A DNA stretch of 64,000 nucleotides from CALOCN01 sp942491735 (GTDB taxonomy: Bacteria; Eisenbacteria; RBG-16-71-46; JABDJR01): the NCBI GenBank assembly GCA_942491735.1, contig CALOCN010000014.1, positions 3,100,001 through 3,164,000 of the forward strand, in the 5' to 3' direction. The notes beneath the pieces are model-generated. The model saw only the letters and a program-made list of their open reading frames with translations. It was not told the DNA's origin and ran no database searches. Positions 26,069 to 34,676 of this stretch are shown piece by piece. The first letter of the stretch is position 1; the number at the start of each line of letters is the position of its first letter. The position numbers were made by a program, and so were the translations under genes.

Positions 26069-27007
26069 TCAAGGTTCCGTCCACAGGGACGCCGCGCCCA
26101 ACATGCCGGCCTGGGTTCCCAGGACGGCGGGGACGAGCGTCGGCTCGGCATGGCGAGCCACGAACGAACGTTCCCGCAGGTGGGTACGCGCCGGCCCCAG
26201 CAACCGGTCACCGGCCGCCGCCACGCCGCCCCCAACCACGATCCGCTCCGGATTGCACAGGTTGACGAGGGTAACGAGGAGTCCGCCCAACGCGTACCCC
26301 GCTTCCGCGAGCACCGCTCGCGCCACGGGACTGCCCGCATCCGCCGCGAGGGAGAGGTCGTGCGGGGAGGTCACCTCACCCAGCTTGGCATCCCGCTGAG
26401 AGTCGGGGTGCCGTATCGCGGCGTCGACGAGCGCTTTGTTCCCGACATACCGCTCCGCGCATCCCCGATTCCCGCACGGGCACGGTTCCCCGTCCAGGAC
26501 CAGGGTGGCGTGCCCCGGTTCGCCGGCGAATCCGCGCCAACCCCGTTGCAGAACCCCCCCGGAAACAACGGCCCCGCCGATGCCCGTCCCCAGGGTGAGA
26601 AACAGGAGATCCTCGGCACGCTCGCCCGCACCCCACCGCCATTCGGCGAGGGCAAACACGTTCACATCGTTGTCCACCCGCGCCGGCACTCCGGTGGCCG
26701 AGGCGAGGGCCGGGCCCAGGGGAAATCCTTCCCAACCCGGCAGGTTCGGCGACATGACCACCGTCCCCTCGTCGGACGCGATCAGACCCGCGCACCCCAC
26801 GCCGATGCCGGCCACCGAGGCAACCCCGGCCTCCCGGCACAAGGAACCCAGGCTCTCGCGGATCCGGGCCACTGCATCGGCGGGGGGACGACCGGCGTGA
26901 CCGGTGAGCAGCCCCTGGGCCAGGAGACGCGGCGGGTCGGCGGCATCCACCAACCCCAGCTTGATCCCCGTTCCCCCCACGTCCACCCCCAACACCGGCG
27001 TGGTCAT
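26069..27007 (-). CDS. ROK-family sugar kinase
   Basis: A 312-residue ROK protein. The ATP loop is GVDVGGTGIKLGLVD, the catalytic region DNDVNVFALAEWRWGAG, and the ROK signature with its zinc site GEPGHATLVLDGEPCPCGNRGCAERYV is complete. There is no N-terminal helix-turn-helix, so it is a kinase (glucokinase- or N-acetylmannosamine-kinase-like) rather than a repressor. It follows the ABC ATPase gene by 7 nt and precedes lptD. Confidence 0.9.
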   Translation of the reverse strand: MTTPVLGVDVGGTGIKLGLVDAADPPRLLAQGLLTGHAGRPPADAVARIRESLGSLCREAGVASVAGIGVGCAGLIASDEGTVVMSPNLPGWEGFPLGPALASATGVPARVDNDVNVFALAEWRWGAGERAEDLLFLTLGTGIGGAVVSGGVLQRGWRGFAGEPGHATLVLDGEPCPCGNRGCAERYVGNKALVDAAIRHPDSQRDAKLGEVTSPHDLSLAADAGSPVARAVLAEAGYALGGLLVTLVNLCNPERIVVGGGVAAAGDRLLGPARTHLRERSFVARHAEPTLVPAVLGTQAGMLGAASLWTEP

Positions 27008-27014
27008 GCGCCGG

Positions 27015-28118
27015 TCAGGAGGTCGCCCCGGCCAGGGCGAGCACGTTGGCCTCGGTCTTTGCGTCGAAAAGATGGACGCGGGAGACGTCCAGGGCCAGAC
27101 GATACGGCCGGCCCACCTCGGGAAGGAACTCCGGCCCCAGCCGGGCCTGGATGACCCCGGAATCCGTGGCGCCGTGGAGGAACACCTCGTTGCCCATGGG
27201 CTCGACCACGGACGCGGTTACCGCAATCGTCCCCGGCTGCGCGCCGGACCCGCCATTCTCCATGAGGGTCAGGTCCTCGGGACGAATGCCGAGGGTCGCG
27301 GGGCCGGACGGGCCGGCCGAAGCCAACGGTGCGGGGAGCGGCAGGGTGAGATCCGCATTGGTGAACACGCCCGCTTCCACCGTCCCGGAAAGGAAGTTCA
27401 TGGCCGGCGAACCGATGAACGAGGCGACAAAACGATTCACCGGCTCGTTGTAGAGGGTCAGCGGGGGCGCGACCTGCTGCAACACCCCGTCCTTGAGCAC
27501 CGCGATCCGGTCCCCCAGGGTCATCGCCTCCACCTGATCGTGGGTCACGTAGATCATGGTCGCGTTGAGATCCCGATGCAGCTTGGCGATCTCGGTTCGC
27601 ATCTGGACCCGCAGGGCGGCGTCGAGGTTCGAGAGCGGTTCGTCGAAGAGGAACACGGCCGGCTTGCGCACGATGGCCCGCCCCAGGGCCACGCGCTGCC
27701 GCTGCCCCCCGGAGAGCGCCTTGGGTTTGCGATCCAGTTCCTGGGTCAGCCCCAGCATGCGACCCGCCTCTTCCACCCGTTCGCGGATGGTGTCCTTGGG
27801 TTCCTTGCGGAGCTTGAGGCCGAATCCCATGTTCTCGCGCACCGACATGTGCGGGTAGAGGGCGTAGGACTGGAACACCATGGCGATGTCCCGGTCCTTG
27901 GGAGCGACGTCGTTGACCTTGCGGTCCCCGATGAACAGGTCGCCCGCGGTCACCTCTTCCAGCCCCGCCACCATGCGCAGCAGGGTCGACTTGCCACATC
28001 CCGAGGGCCCGACCAGGACCATCAGTTCCCGGTCCTGGACGGTGAAGCTCGCCTCGTTCACCGCCTTCACCCCGCCCGGATACACCTTCGTCACATCGAC
28101 GAACCGTACGCTCGCCAC
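27015..28118 (-). CDS. ABC transporter ATP-binding protein, CUT1 (MsmK/UgpC-like)
   Basis: A 367-residue sugar-type ABC ATPase. Walker A GPSGCGKST (37-45), signature LSGGQRQRVALGRA, Walker B VFLFDEPLSNLD and H-loop VTHDQ are intact, with a C-terminal TOBE/MalK-like domain of about 130 residues. It starts with GTG at 28118, immediately after the accD stop. No permease or sugar-binding partner is encoded nearby, so it probably energises permeases encoded elsewhere, as MsmK does. The adjacent ROK kinase suits carbohydrate uptake. Confidence 0.9.
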   Translation of the reverse strand: MASVRFVDVTKVYPGGVKAVNEASFTVQDRELMVLVGPSGCGKSTLLRMVAGLEEVTAGDLFIGDRKVNDVAPKDRDIAMVFQSYALYPHMSVRENMGFGLKLRKEPKDTIRERVEEAGRMLGLTQELDRKPKALSGGQRQRVALGRAIVRKPAVFLFDEPLSNLDAALRVQMRTEIAKLHRDLNATMIYVTHDQVEAMTLGDRIAVLKDGVLQQVAPPLTLYNEPVNRFVASFIGSPAMNFLSGTVEAGVFTNADLTLPLPAPLASAGPSGPATLGIRPEDLTLMENGGSGAQPGTIAVTASVVEPMGNEVFLHGATDSGVIQARLGPEFLPEVGRPYRLALDVSRVHLFDAKTEANVLALAGATS

Positions 28119-29165
28119 TCAGCCCTCCGTCGGTCGATGGTTGCTTTCGTCGCGCTTTCCCAGTCGGTCCGGCGCGAGCTCGGTCACGTCGATGATGCGA
28201 TCCGAGGGCAGGAGCGTGCCGGGACCGTTGGTCCCCGGCCGCGCGTTGCCCGGTTCCACGGACGGCGCCGCCACGGTGGTTCCCCCGGCGAGGGCATCGG
28301 GCCCTCCGGCGAGACCGTCCGCGAGCATGCGCAGGATCCGCGCCACCGTCTCCTTGAGTTCCTTGCGCGCCACGATGCGGTCCACGAACCCGTGTTCCAG
28401 CAGGAACTCGGCTCTCTGGAAACCCTCCGGCAGTTCCTGGGCCACCGTCTCGCGAATCACCCGCGGGCCTGCGAACCCGATCAGGGCTCCCGGCTCGGCC
28501 AGGATGACATCGCCGAGTTGGGCAAAGCTGGCGGTGACCCCGCCGGTGGTGGGGTCGGTAAGAATGCAGATGTAGGGAATGCGGCGCTCGAGCAGACGGG
28601 CCAGCAACACGCTGGTCTTGGCCATCTGCATGAGGGACAGGATGCCCTCCATCATGCGGGCCCCCCCCGAGGCGGTGACCAGGATGAGCGGCTCCCGCTT
28701 CTCCAGCGACCGCTTGGCCGCGCGGGCGATCTTCTCCCCCACCGTGCTGGCCATGCTCCCCCCGATGAAGGAGAAGTCCATGATGCCGATGGAGACCGGG
28801 AGATCCTCCATGCGGCCGGTCCCGGTCACGATGGCCTCGCTGAGCCCGGTCTTCTTTTCCGCGGCGAGGAGACGATCCTTGTAGGGCTTGGAATCCTTGA
28901 ACTTGAGCGGATCCACGGAGTGCAGGTTGGCGTGGGTCTCGACGAAGGATCCTTCGTCGAGAAGGATCTCAAGGTAGCGATGGGCCCCGATGCGGAAGTG
29001 ATGCCCGCACTTGGGACACACGTGCAGGTTGCGCTCGAGTTCCTTGAAGTAGAGGATCTCGCCGCAATCGTCGCACTTGAGCCACAGGCCGTCCGGGACC
29101 CCGCCCGCCTTGGGTTCGGGGGGCCGGGTCTTGGGCTGCCGTGGTTTCAGCGGCCAGGCTTTCAT
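28119..29165 (-). CDS. accD: acetyl-CoA carboxylase carboxyltransferase subunit beta
   Basis: A 348-residue AccD. The N-terminal zinc ribbon is CDDC...CPKC (residues 31-53), and the crotonase-like carboxyltransferase domain follows (GTGRMEDLPVSIGIMDFSFIGGSMASTVGEKIARA, TASGGARMMEGILSLMQMAKT, TDPTTGGVTASFAQLGD). The C-terminal tail of about 60 residues is low-complexity and longer than usual. It makes malonyl-CoA with AccA, BirA-loaded AccB and AccC, none of which are in the window. It overlaps rimI by 4 nt and abuts the ABC ATPase. Confidence 0.95.
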   Translation of the reverse strand: MKAWPLKPRQPKTRPPEPKAGGVPDGLWLKCDDCGEILYFKELERNLHVCPKCGHHFRIGAHRYLEILLDEGSFVETHANLHSVDPLKFKDSKPYKDRLLAAEKKTGLSEAIVTGTGRMEDLPVSIGIMDFSFIGGSMASTVGEKIARAAKRSLEKREPLILVTASGGARMMEGILSLMQMAKTSVLLARLLERRIPYICILTDPTTGGVTASFAQLGDVILAEPGALIGFAGPRVIRETVAQELPEGFQRAEFLLEHGFVDRIVARKELKETVARILRMLADGLAGGPDALAGGTTVAAPSVEPGNARPGTNGPGTLLPSDRIIDVTELAPDRLGKRDESNHRPTEG

Positions 29166-29656
29166 CGCGCCGACGGGTGCGGCGGGATACGCCCGGCCTC
29201 GTTGAGGGGTTTGATCATAACCAACGCGTCCTCGCGGTTGTCCTGGTAGTAACCGCGCCGGATCATCACCGTATAGAATCCATTCTTGCGATAGAAGTCC
29301 TGCGCCGCCTTGTTGGAGCGGCGCACCTCCAGCGTGATCAGCCTCGCCTCACGCCGGTTGCTCTCCATGATCAGGTCCTCGAGCAGGGCCTGGGCAATCC
29401 CCCGACGGCGGGACCGCGTGGCCACCGCGACGTTCCCGAGATGGGCCTCGTCCGCGACCAACCAGGCCACCAGATAGCCCACGATCGTGCCCGACTCCGG
29501 ATCCACCGCAACCCGCGGCCACCGACCCGGGGTGCCGGACACCTCGCTCTGGAACGACTCCCGCGACCAGGGATCGGGAAAGATGGCCCGCTCCAGGGCC
29601 TCCACGTCCCCGATGTCGTTGTTGATCATGCCCCGGATCGAGACGGTTGCGATCAC
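29162..29656 (-). CDS. rimI: ribosomal protein S18-alanine N-acetyltransferase
   Basis: A 164-residue GNAT acetyltransferase with RimI features: AIFPDPWSRESFQSEV, the acetyl-CoA loop RSRRRGIAQALLEDL, RLITLEVRRSNKAAQDFYRKNGF and RRGYYQDNREDALVM. I chose the GTG at 29656, which lies one base after the tsaB stop and has AGGGA at the right distance; longer starts would run into tsaB. The tsaE-tsaB-rimI order is common in bacteria. Confidence 0.9.
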   Translation of the reverse strand: MIATVSIRGMINNDIGDVEALERAIFPDPWSRESFQSEVSGTPGRWPRVAVDPESGTIVGYLVAWLVADEAHLGNVAVATRSRRRGIAQALLEDLIMESNRREARLITLEVRRSNKAAQDFYRKNGFYTVMIRRGYYQDNREDALVMIKPLNEAGRIPPHPSAR

Positions 29657-29657
29657 G

Positions 29658-30308
29658 TCATCCCTGCCTGGGCCGCGCATCCGCCGGCCGAAAATACCGT
29701 GGGACCGGATCCGTCACCGGACCCGACATCCCAAGACGTGCGGCGGCCAAGGCCCGCTGAGGGCCGTCGGCCACCCACCGGGTCACGCCCTGCTCTGGCC
29801 AGAGGGCCATCGCGGCGTCCCCGGACACAATGGCGTCATCCGGTGGAGGCGCTCCCGGATCGGAGACCGGAACGCGCAGATCGTCGTCGATCCTGCGTGG
29901 CCCGTTCTCCTGGACCTGGAAGCGGCCGACCACCGCTTCTCCCCGGCGTACGTCCACCGCGGAAACGATGTAACCTCCTGTCCGGAGTGACATTGCATCG
30001 TAGCAAGCACCGGCGTGGATGTCGAGCGACCCCACCCCGGTGACCGGGATCCCACGGGCTGAGCCGAATCCCAGGGCTGCGGCAACCCCGACCCGGATTC
30101 CGGTGAAGGACCCGGGCCCCACCGAAACGGCGATCCGGCTCACCCGGTCCCAGCCCGCCCCGGCCTCGGCCAGGGCCGCAAGCACCGACGGGATCAGCGC
30201 TTCCGCGTGCCGGCCCCGCTCTCCCAGGTCCCGGCTCCAGGCGGCCCCGTCCGGCCCGATCAGGGCGATTCCCCCCCGGCTCCCCGAGCAATCGATGCCC
30301 AGGATCAT
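29658..30308 (-). CDS. tsaB: tRNA t6A biosynthesis protein TsaB
   Basis: A 216-residue ASKHA-fold protein (MILGIDCSGSRGGIALIGPDG, GRHAEALIPSVLAALAEAG, VSVGPGSFTGIRVGVAAALG). It is the non-catalytic partner of TsaD in threonylcarbamoyl transfer to A37 of ANN-decoding tRNAs. ATG 30308 overlaps the tsaE stop (ATGA), which fixes the start. tsaD is not in the window. Confidence 0.93.
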   Translation of the reverse strand: MILGIDCSGSRGGIALIGPDGAAWSRDLGERGRHAEALIPSVLAALAEAGAGWDRVSRIAVSVGPGSFTGIRVGVAAALGFGSARGIPVTGVGSLDIHAGACYDAMSLRTGGYIVSAVDVRRGEAVVGRFQVQENGPRRIDDDLRVPVSDPGAPPPDDAIVSGDAAMALWPEQGVTRWVADGPQRALAAARLGMSGPVTDPVPRYFRPADARPRQG

Positions 30309-30781
30309 GCCGACACCCCGCGAAGCCGGGCCACGGCCTCGGAGGGCCCCTCCACCCGGATGCTGCGGGTATCCGCATCGAGTTCCTCGAGGGTGAGGGT
30401 GAGCGCTCCGGCGGGCGGGGCCTCCGCGAGGCGGTCCCCCCACTCGACTACCGAGACCACCCGGTCGGAGAACACGTCGTCCAGACCAAGCTCATCCAGG
30501 TCCCGTGGGTCCAGGATCCGGTACAGGTCCAGGTGATGGAGCGGGATGCGTCCGGGGTAGGCCAGATGGAGGGCAAAGGTCGGGCTTTTCACCCCGTGCT
30601 CCACCCCCAGGCCCCGGGCCAGACCGCGAACGAGGGTGGTCTTCCCCGCCCCCAGATCCCCCACCAGGAGCAGGATATCCCCGGGACGGAGCGCGACGGC
30701 CCAGCGTTCACCGAGCGACTCGGTCGCCTCGGCGTCCTCGGTGCGCAGTTCGAAGACATCCCGGGACGCGTTCCTGGTCAT
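30305..30781 (-). CDS. tsaE: tRNA t6A biosynthesis ATPase TsaE
   Basis: A 158-residue P-loop protein with GDLGAGKTT (Walker A), VKSPTFALHLAYPG and the family motif HHLDLYRI, then VVEWGDRL. It works with TsaB and TsaD in t6A formation. It starts 2 nt after the end of the PorX-like gene and overlaps tsaB by 4 nt, so it is probably co-transcribed with both. Confidence 0.93.
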   Translation of the reverse strand: MTRNASRDVFELRTEDAEATESLGERWAVALRPGDILLLVGDLGAGKTTLVRGLARGLGVEHGVKSPTFALHLAYPGRIPLHHLDLYRILDPRDLDELGLDDVFSDRVVSVVEWGDRLAEAPPAGALTLTLEELDADTRSIRVEGPSEAVARLRGVSA

Positions 30782-30782
30782 C

Positions 30783-32336
30783 TCAGCGGGGGGTCATGAC
30801 CACGCAGGGCAACAGGACCTCTTCCATGGTCACCCCGCCGTGCTGGAACGAGTTCTTGTAGAGCCGTTCGTACTCGTGGAAGTTCGTGGGATAGACGAAG
30901 TAGTTGTCGTCCCGGGCCAGGATGTAGTTCTTGTTGAGGAAGTCGTCCGGAAGCCCCCACTCCTCGGGCTTGCGGATCATGATGGCGTCCTTCTCCTCGC
31001 AGCGCAGGTTGACCCCGTGCTTGTGACGCAGGTTGGTGCTGGTCTCCCGGTTGCCGTGGACCAGGGTGGAGTGCTTGGCCTGCACCGCGCCGTGATCGCT
31101 GGTCAGGATCACCGTGGCGTCCTGCTTGGCGATGGCCTTGAGCGCGTCGTTGAGCGCCGAGTGGCTGAACCAGGATTCCAGCAGCGAACGGAAGGCCGCC
31201 TCGTCCGAGGCCAGCTCCCGCAGGACCCGGTTCTCGGACCGTCCGTGGGTGAGTTGGTCGAGGAAGTTGAACACGCAGGTTACGAGGGGAATCCCGGCGT
31301 AGGTGCCCACCTCGCGGCGGAGGGCCTGTTCCTCTTCCTCGGTGAACACCCGCAGATACTTGATCTGCACTTCGTTCCCGCCCCGCTTGAGCTGATCGGC
31401 GAGGAACTCGGCCTCGAAGTTGTTCTTCCCCTTGCCGTCCTGTCCCCGCTCGTGCCACCAGTCCGGGTTCTTCGCCGCCATGTCCCGCGGGAACCGTCCC
31501 GAGAACATCGCGTTGCGGCTGTACGGGGTCGCGGTGGGGAGCACCGAGTAGTACATGTGCGTCTCGCAGCGGTAGAGGCTCTCCACGTGGGGCTGGATGG
31601 CCAACCACTGGTCGAACCGCATGCAGTCGATGACGATGACGTAGACCGTGTGTCCGTCCCGGAGCCGGGGAACGACATGGGTGGGGACCAGATCGGTGGA
31701 TAGCACCGGCGGGTTCCCCTTGCCGGCCACCCAGTCCGGGTAGTTCGCTTCCAGGAACCGGGCGAAGTCCCGGTTGTACTCCCGCTTGAGGTCGAGGTGG
31801 GCCTGCCGCAACCCGATGTCGTCGATGCTGAAGAGCTGCAGTTCCAGATCGCTCAGCCGGCGGTAGATCTCGAGCCACTCCCCGGTGTCGATGGGTTCCA
31901 TGCGGCGCTGCTGGAGCCGGTTGAACTCCCCCACGTAGTCCTTGGTGATCTGCCCTTCCTGGATGCGGGTTCCCTCGGTGAGCTTCTTGATGACCAGCAG
32001 CACCTGGCTCGGGTTGACCGGTTTGACCAGGTAGTCGCTGATACGACGGCCGATCGCCTCTTCCATGAGGCTCTCTTCCTCGCTCTTGGTGATGAGCACC
32101 ACCGGAAGTCCCGGGTCCACTTCCTTGATGGCCTGGAGCGTGGCCAGCCCGCCCATGCCGGGCATCATCTCGTCCAGCAGGATGACGTCGTACTGACCCT
32201 GCTGGACCTTGGCCAGGGCGTCCTCGCCGTTGGGAACGGCGGTCACGGTGTAGCCCTTGCCCTCGAGAAACCGGATGTGGGGCTTAAGAAGATCGATCTC
32301 GTCGTCCGCCCAGAGGACGTGCTTCACGTCGGACAT
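30783..32336 (-). CDS. PorX-like response regulator with PglZ/alkaline-phosphatase-like effector domain
   Basis: A 517-residue protein. The receiver domain (1-120) keeps the acidic pocket WADDE, phospho-acceptor Asp55 in VILLDEMMPGM, the Thr/Ser loop ITKS and the lysine VKP. A helical linker follows to about 200. The rest is a PglZ/alkaline-phosphatase superfamily domain with metal-binding segments VIVIDCMRFDQW, SVLPTATPYSRNAMFSG and LTSDHGA. This is the architecture of PorX, which regulates type IX secretion in Bacteroidetes and has nucleotide-phosphodiesterase activity. A histidine kinase gene lies 1 kb upstream. Function here is inferred from architecture. Confidence 0.88.
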   Translation of the reverse strand: MSDVKHVLWADDEIDLLKPHIRFLEGKGYTVTAVPNGEDALAKVQQGQYDVILLDEMMPGMGGLATLQAIKEVDPGLPVVLITKSEEESLMEEAIGRRISDYLVKPVNPSQVLLVIKKLTEGTRIQEGQITKDYVGEFNRLQQRRMEPIDTGEWLEIYRRLSDLELQLFSIDDIGLRQAHLDLKREYNRDFARFLEANYPDWVAGKGNPPVLSTDLVPTHVVPRLRDGHTVYVIVIDCMRFDQWLAIQPHVESLYRCETHMYYSVLPTATPYSRNAMFSGRFPRDMAAKNPDWWHERGQDGKGKNNFEAEFLADQLKRGGNEVQIKYLRVFTEEEEQALRREVGTYAGIPLVTCVFNFLDQLTHGRSENRVLRELASDEAAFRSLLESWFSHSALNDALKAIAKQDATVILTSDHGAVQAKHSTLVHGNRETSTNLRHKHGVNLRCEEKDAIMIRKPEEWGLPDDFLNKNYILARDDNYFVYPTNFHEYERLYKNSFQHGGVTMEEVLLPCVVMTPR

Positions 32337-32466
32337 GGAACCCCCTGAGGGTTGCTGGGAACGTTCTGAAGTGGATGGCTGCGGAGCGAGGGCTTAGCTA
32401 TGGATCATGGGGCCGCCCAGTGTACCGCAACCGGCCCGGCCTTGGCACGGTTCCCCGTGCCTCGCC

Positions 32467-33321
32467 TCAACGGGGTTCCAGGCGGGCCCGGAAGGACTGG
32501 ACCCGCAGGTCCTCCTCGGCCAGCCGGCGAAACGCGGAGTGCATCCTGGCGCGTGGGGTGGGCAGCCCCTCCCATTGCCGCGTCTCGAGCACCTCGACGA
32601 GAAACCCGGCTGCCTCGAAACGGGCCACCATGTCCCGGTAACGAATGCGATTGGTGTAGAAACCCGAGCCGGACATCCAGTCGGATTCCCAGGTCGTCTC
32701 CGGGAACCGCAGGTTGTTGAGCGCATCGGACAGATGATCGCGGAGGTCCACTTCATGGGACGCGACCGAGCCCGGGGCGGCTATCCGGCGAAGCTCCCCC
32801 AGCACCGCGTCGAACTCCCGCAACCGCACGTGTTCCAGGACCGCGTTGGAGAAGACCAGGTCCACCGAGGCATCGGGAACGGCACGCAACGCCTCGAGCC
32901 CCCCCGTGCCGTAGTGCGTTTCCGCGCGCCGCAGAAGATCCCGGAAGTCCACCGCCTCGCGCAGATGGGCCACGAGGTAGCCGCTCGCTTCCAGACGGTC
33001 CAGGAGGGGGCGGTAGCGCGCGACATCCCGCACCACGTGGTCGGCGTCGTCGATCAGATGGACCCTGCGGGCGCCGCGGGCGTGGGCGATCAACCCGGTG
33101 GCCACGCTGTCACCGACCCCCAACTCCAGCACCACCCGGCCGGTGAGGTCGATTCCCGCCATGTGACGCTCGGCAACCTCGACCGCGTAGGCCGCGTTGT
33201 CCATCGCCCCATCCCGGAACAAACGCGTCCGGCGCCAGGCGTCGTACGACACCGGGAGCCGGCTCATGACCAGCTTGGCCAGGATCTTCGCCGGCCAGGG
33301 CACCCGCGATCGGAGTCCCAC
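32467..33321 (-). CDS. class I SAM-dependent methyltransferase
   Basis: A 284-residue protein with SAM motif I VVLELGVGDSVATG, acidic motif II HLIDDADHV and a later PDASVDLVFSNAVLEHV segment typical of Methyltransf_11/12 enzymes. A pocket motif DHLSDALNNLRFPE follows. No substrate signature is apparent; similar proteins modify sugars or small molecules in polysaccharide loci. It lies 2 nt after the histidine kinase gene. Between it and the PorX-like gene lie 130 bp with no visible gene. Confidence 0.8.
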   Translation of the reverse strand: MGLRSRVPWPAKILAKLVMSRLPVSYDAWRRTRLFRDGAMDNAAYAVEVAERHMAGIDLTGRVVLELGVGDSVATGLIAHARGARRVHLIDDADHVVRDVARYRPLLDRLEASGYLVAHLREAVDFRDLLRRAETHYGTGGLEALRAVPDASVDLVFSNAVLEHVRLREFDAVLGELRRIAAPGSVASHEVDLRDHLSDALNNLRFPETTWESDWMSGSGFYTNRIRYRDMVARFEAAGFLVEVLETRQWEGLPTPRARMHSAFRRLAEEDLRVQSFRARLEPR

Positions 33322-33322
33322 T

Positions 33323-34615
33323 CTAGGACCGGGCCGAGGAGCGCGCCGCGGGCAGGGTCACCGTGAACTCGGCCCCCTTCCCCGTTTCGCTCCAGGTGAG
33401 ATCGAGCCGTCCCCCGTGGTACTCCTCGACGATCCGTCGCGAGAGCGGGAGCCCCAGGCCCCAACCCCGCTGACGGGTGCTGACCCCGGGGCGGAAGATC
33501 TGTTTTTCCATGCCGGCCGACACCCCGCGCCCGTTGTCCCGAACCACTACTGCGAGTCCCTTCCCACTTGGGCGCACCGCCACGTGGACCGTCCCCTGCC
33601 CCTTCTCCACCGCGTTCATCGCGTTCTTGATGAGGTTCTCCACCACCCAGATCATCAACTCCCGGTTGTGTTCCACCTGCGGGGTATCGGCCATGGAGTC
33701 GAGTTCCACCGTCACCCCCTCCGGCACCCGGCGACGGAAGTACTCGACCGTCTCGGTGACCAGCGGTTCGATGGGTCCCCGGGCCAGCCGGGGGCGGGAC
33801 CCGATCTGACTGAACCGGGCCGCGACCCGGTTGAGCCGCGCCGCATCCTCGCCGATCTCCCGCACCACTTCCTCGAACAGCTCCTGGGGAAGATCGGCCC
33901 GTCCGCGGTCCAGCCGCACTTCGTCCCGCAGCACCTCCATCCATCCCATGAGGGAGCTGATCGGGGTCCCCATCTGATGCGCGGACTCCTTGGCCATCCC
34001 GGCCCAGATGAGACCCTGCTCGGCCCGCTTGAGGTTGCGCAAGATGAGGAGCCCGACAAAGCCGAACACCGCGGCGATCCCGATGGTGATCCAGGGAATG
34101 AGCCGCAACTCCTGGATGAGGCTGGGGGAACCGTAGTGGAGCCGGGCAATCTGGGTCCCGGCCACCGGATCCACCATGGGGATGGGTTTGTGACGCCCGT
34201 CCATCGCGCGCAGCTTGTCCAGGACCTGGGTCATGACCGATCCGGGGTTCTCCAGATCCTCCCCGAGGATCTGGGCCTGGGAGAGGGTGTCGCGGGTCAC
34301 GTGTCCGTTCCAGGTCAGGGGTCGGTTCACATCGTTGGTGATGATGACCGGGAAGCTCAGCGATCGCATGATGTCGCGGAACTCGTCGCCGGAGACCTTG
34401 TCGGAGAGCTGCATGGCCAACGAGGTGAACGCGATGAGCTGGGCGGCCAGACGACCGTTCTCCTCGGCCTGGGTCTCGAGCCGGCGGGAGAGGGTCTGGA
34501 AGTAGACGAGCAGGCCCACCGCGAGGACCACCGCTCCGGCCAGCAGATAGATACGCGCCAGGGTGGGCGGGCTGGCCCGACCGGTGAGCATCCGCAGGAG
34601 TCGGGGTTGGGTCAT
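33323..34615 (-). CDS. membrane sensor histidine kinase
   Basis: A 430-residue kinase with two membrane helices (about 21-40 and 172-194) flanking a ~130-residue periplasmic sensor. The phospho-acceptor is His213 in KESAHQMGTPISSLMGW. The ATPase domain has N box LIKNAMNAVEKG, G1 DNGRGVSAG and G2 GWGLGLPLSRRIVEEYHGG. The AHQMGTP-type H-box is shared by FCB-group kinases, and the gene lies near the PorX-like regulator with only a methyltransferase between, so it may be its PorY-like partner. That pairing is inference. Confidence 0.88.
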   Translation of the reverse strand: MTQPRLLRMLTGRASPPTLARIYLLAGAVVLAVGLLVYFQTLSRRLETQAEENGRLAAQLIAFTSLAMQLSDKVSGDEFRDIMRSLSFPVIITNDVNRPLTWNGHVTRDTLSQAQILGEDLENPGSVMTQVLDKLRAMDGRHKPIPMVDPVAGTQIARLHYGSPSLIQELRLIPWITIGIAAVFGFVGLLILRNLKRAEQGLIWAGMAKESAHQMGTPISSLMGWMEVLRDEVRLDRGRADLPQELFEEVVREIGEDAARLNRVAARFSQIGSRPRLARGPIEPLVTETVEYFRRRVPEGVTVELDSMADTPQVEHNRELMIWVVENLIKNAMNAVEKGQGTVHVAVRPSGKGLAVVVRDNGRGVSAGMEKQIFRPGVSTRQRGWGLGLPLSRRIVEEYHGGRLDLTWSETGKGAEFTVTLPAARSSARS

Positions 34616-34676
34616 GGGGGGGATGGTAGCGGAGCGGGGCGCGGCGCGCGAGCCGGGTCGGCGCGCGTGGACCGGG

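Noticed and set aside
26050..26340. N-terminal extension of lptD overlapping the ROK kinase
   Set aside because: The extension overlaps the ROK gene in another frame, and the lipoprotein signal starts at 26049.
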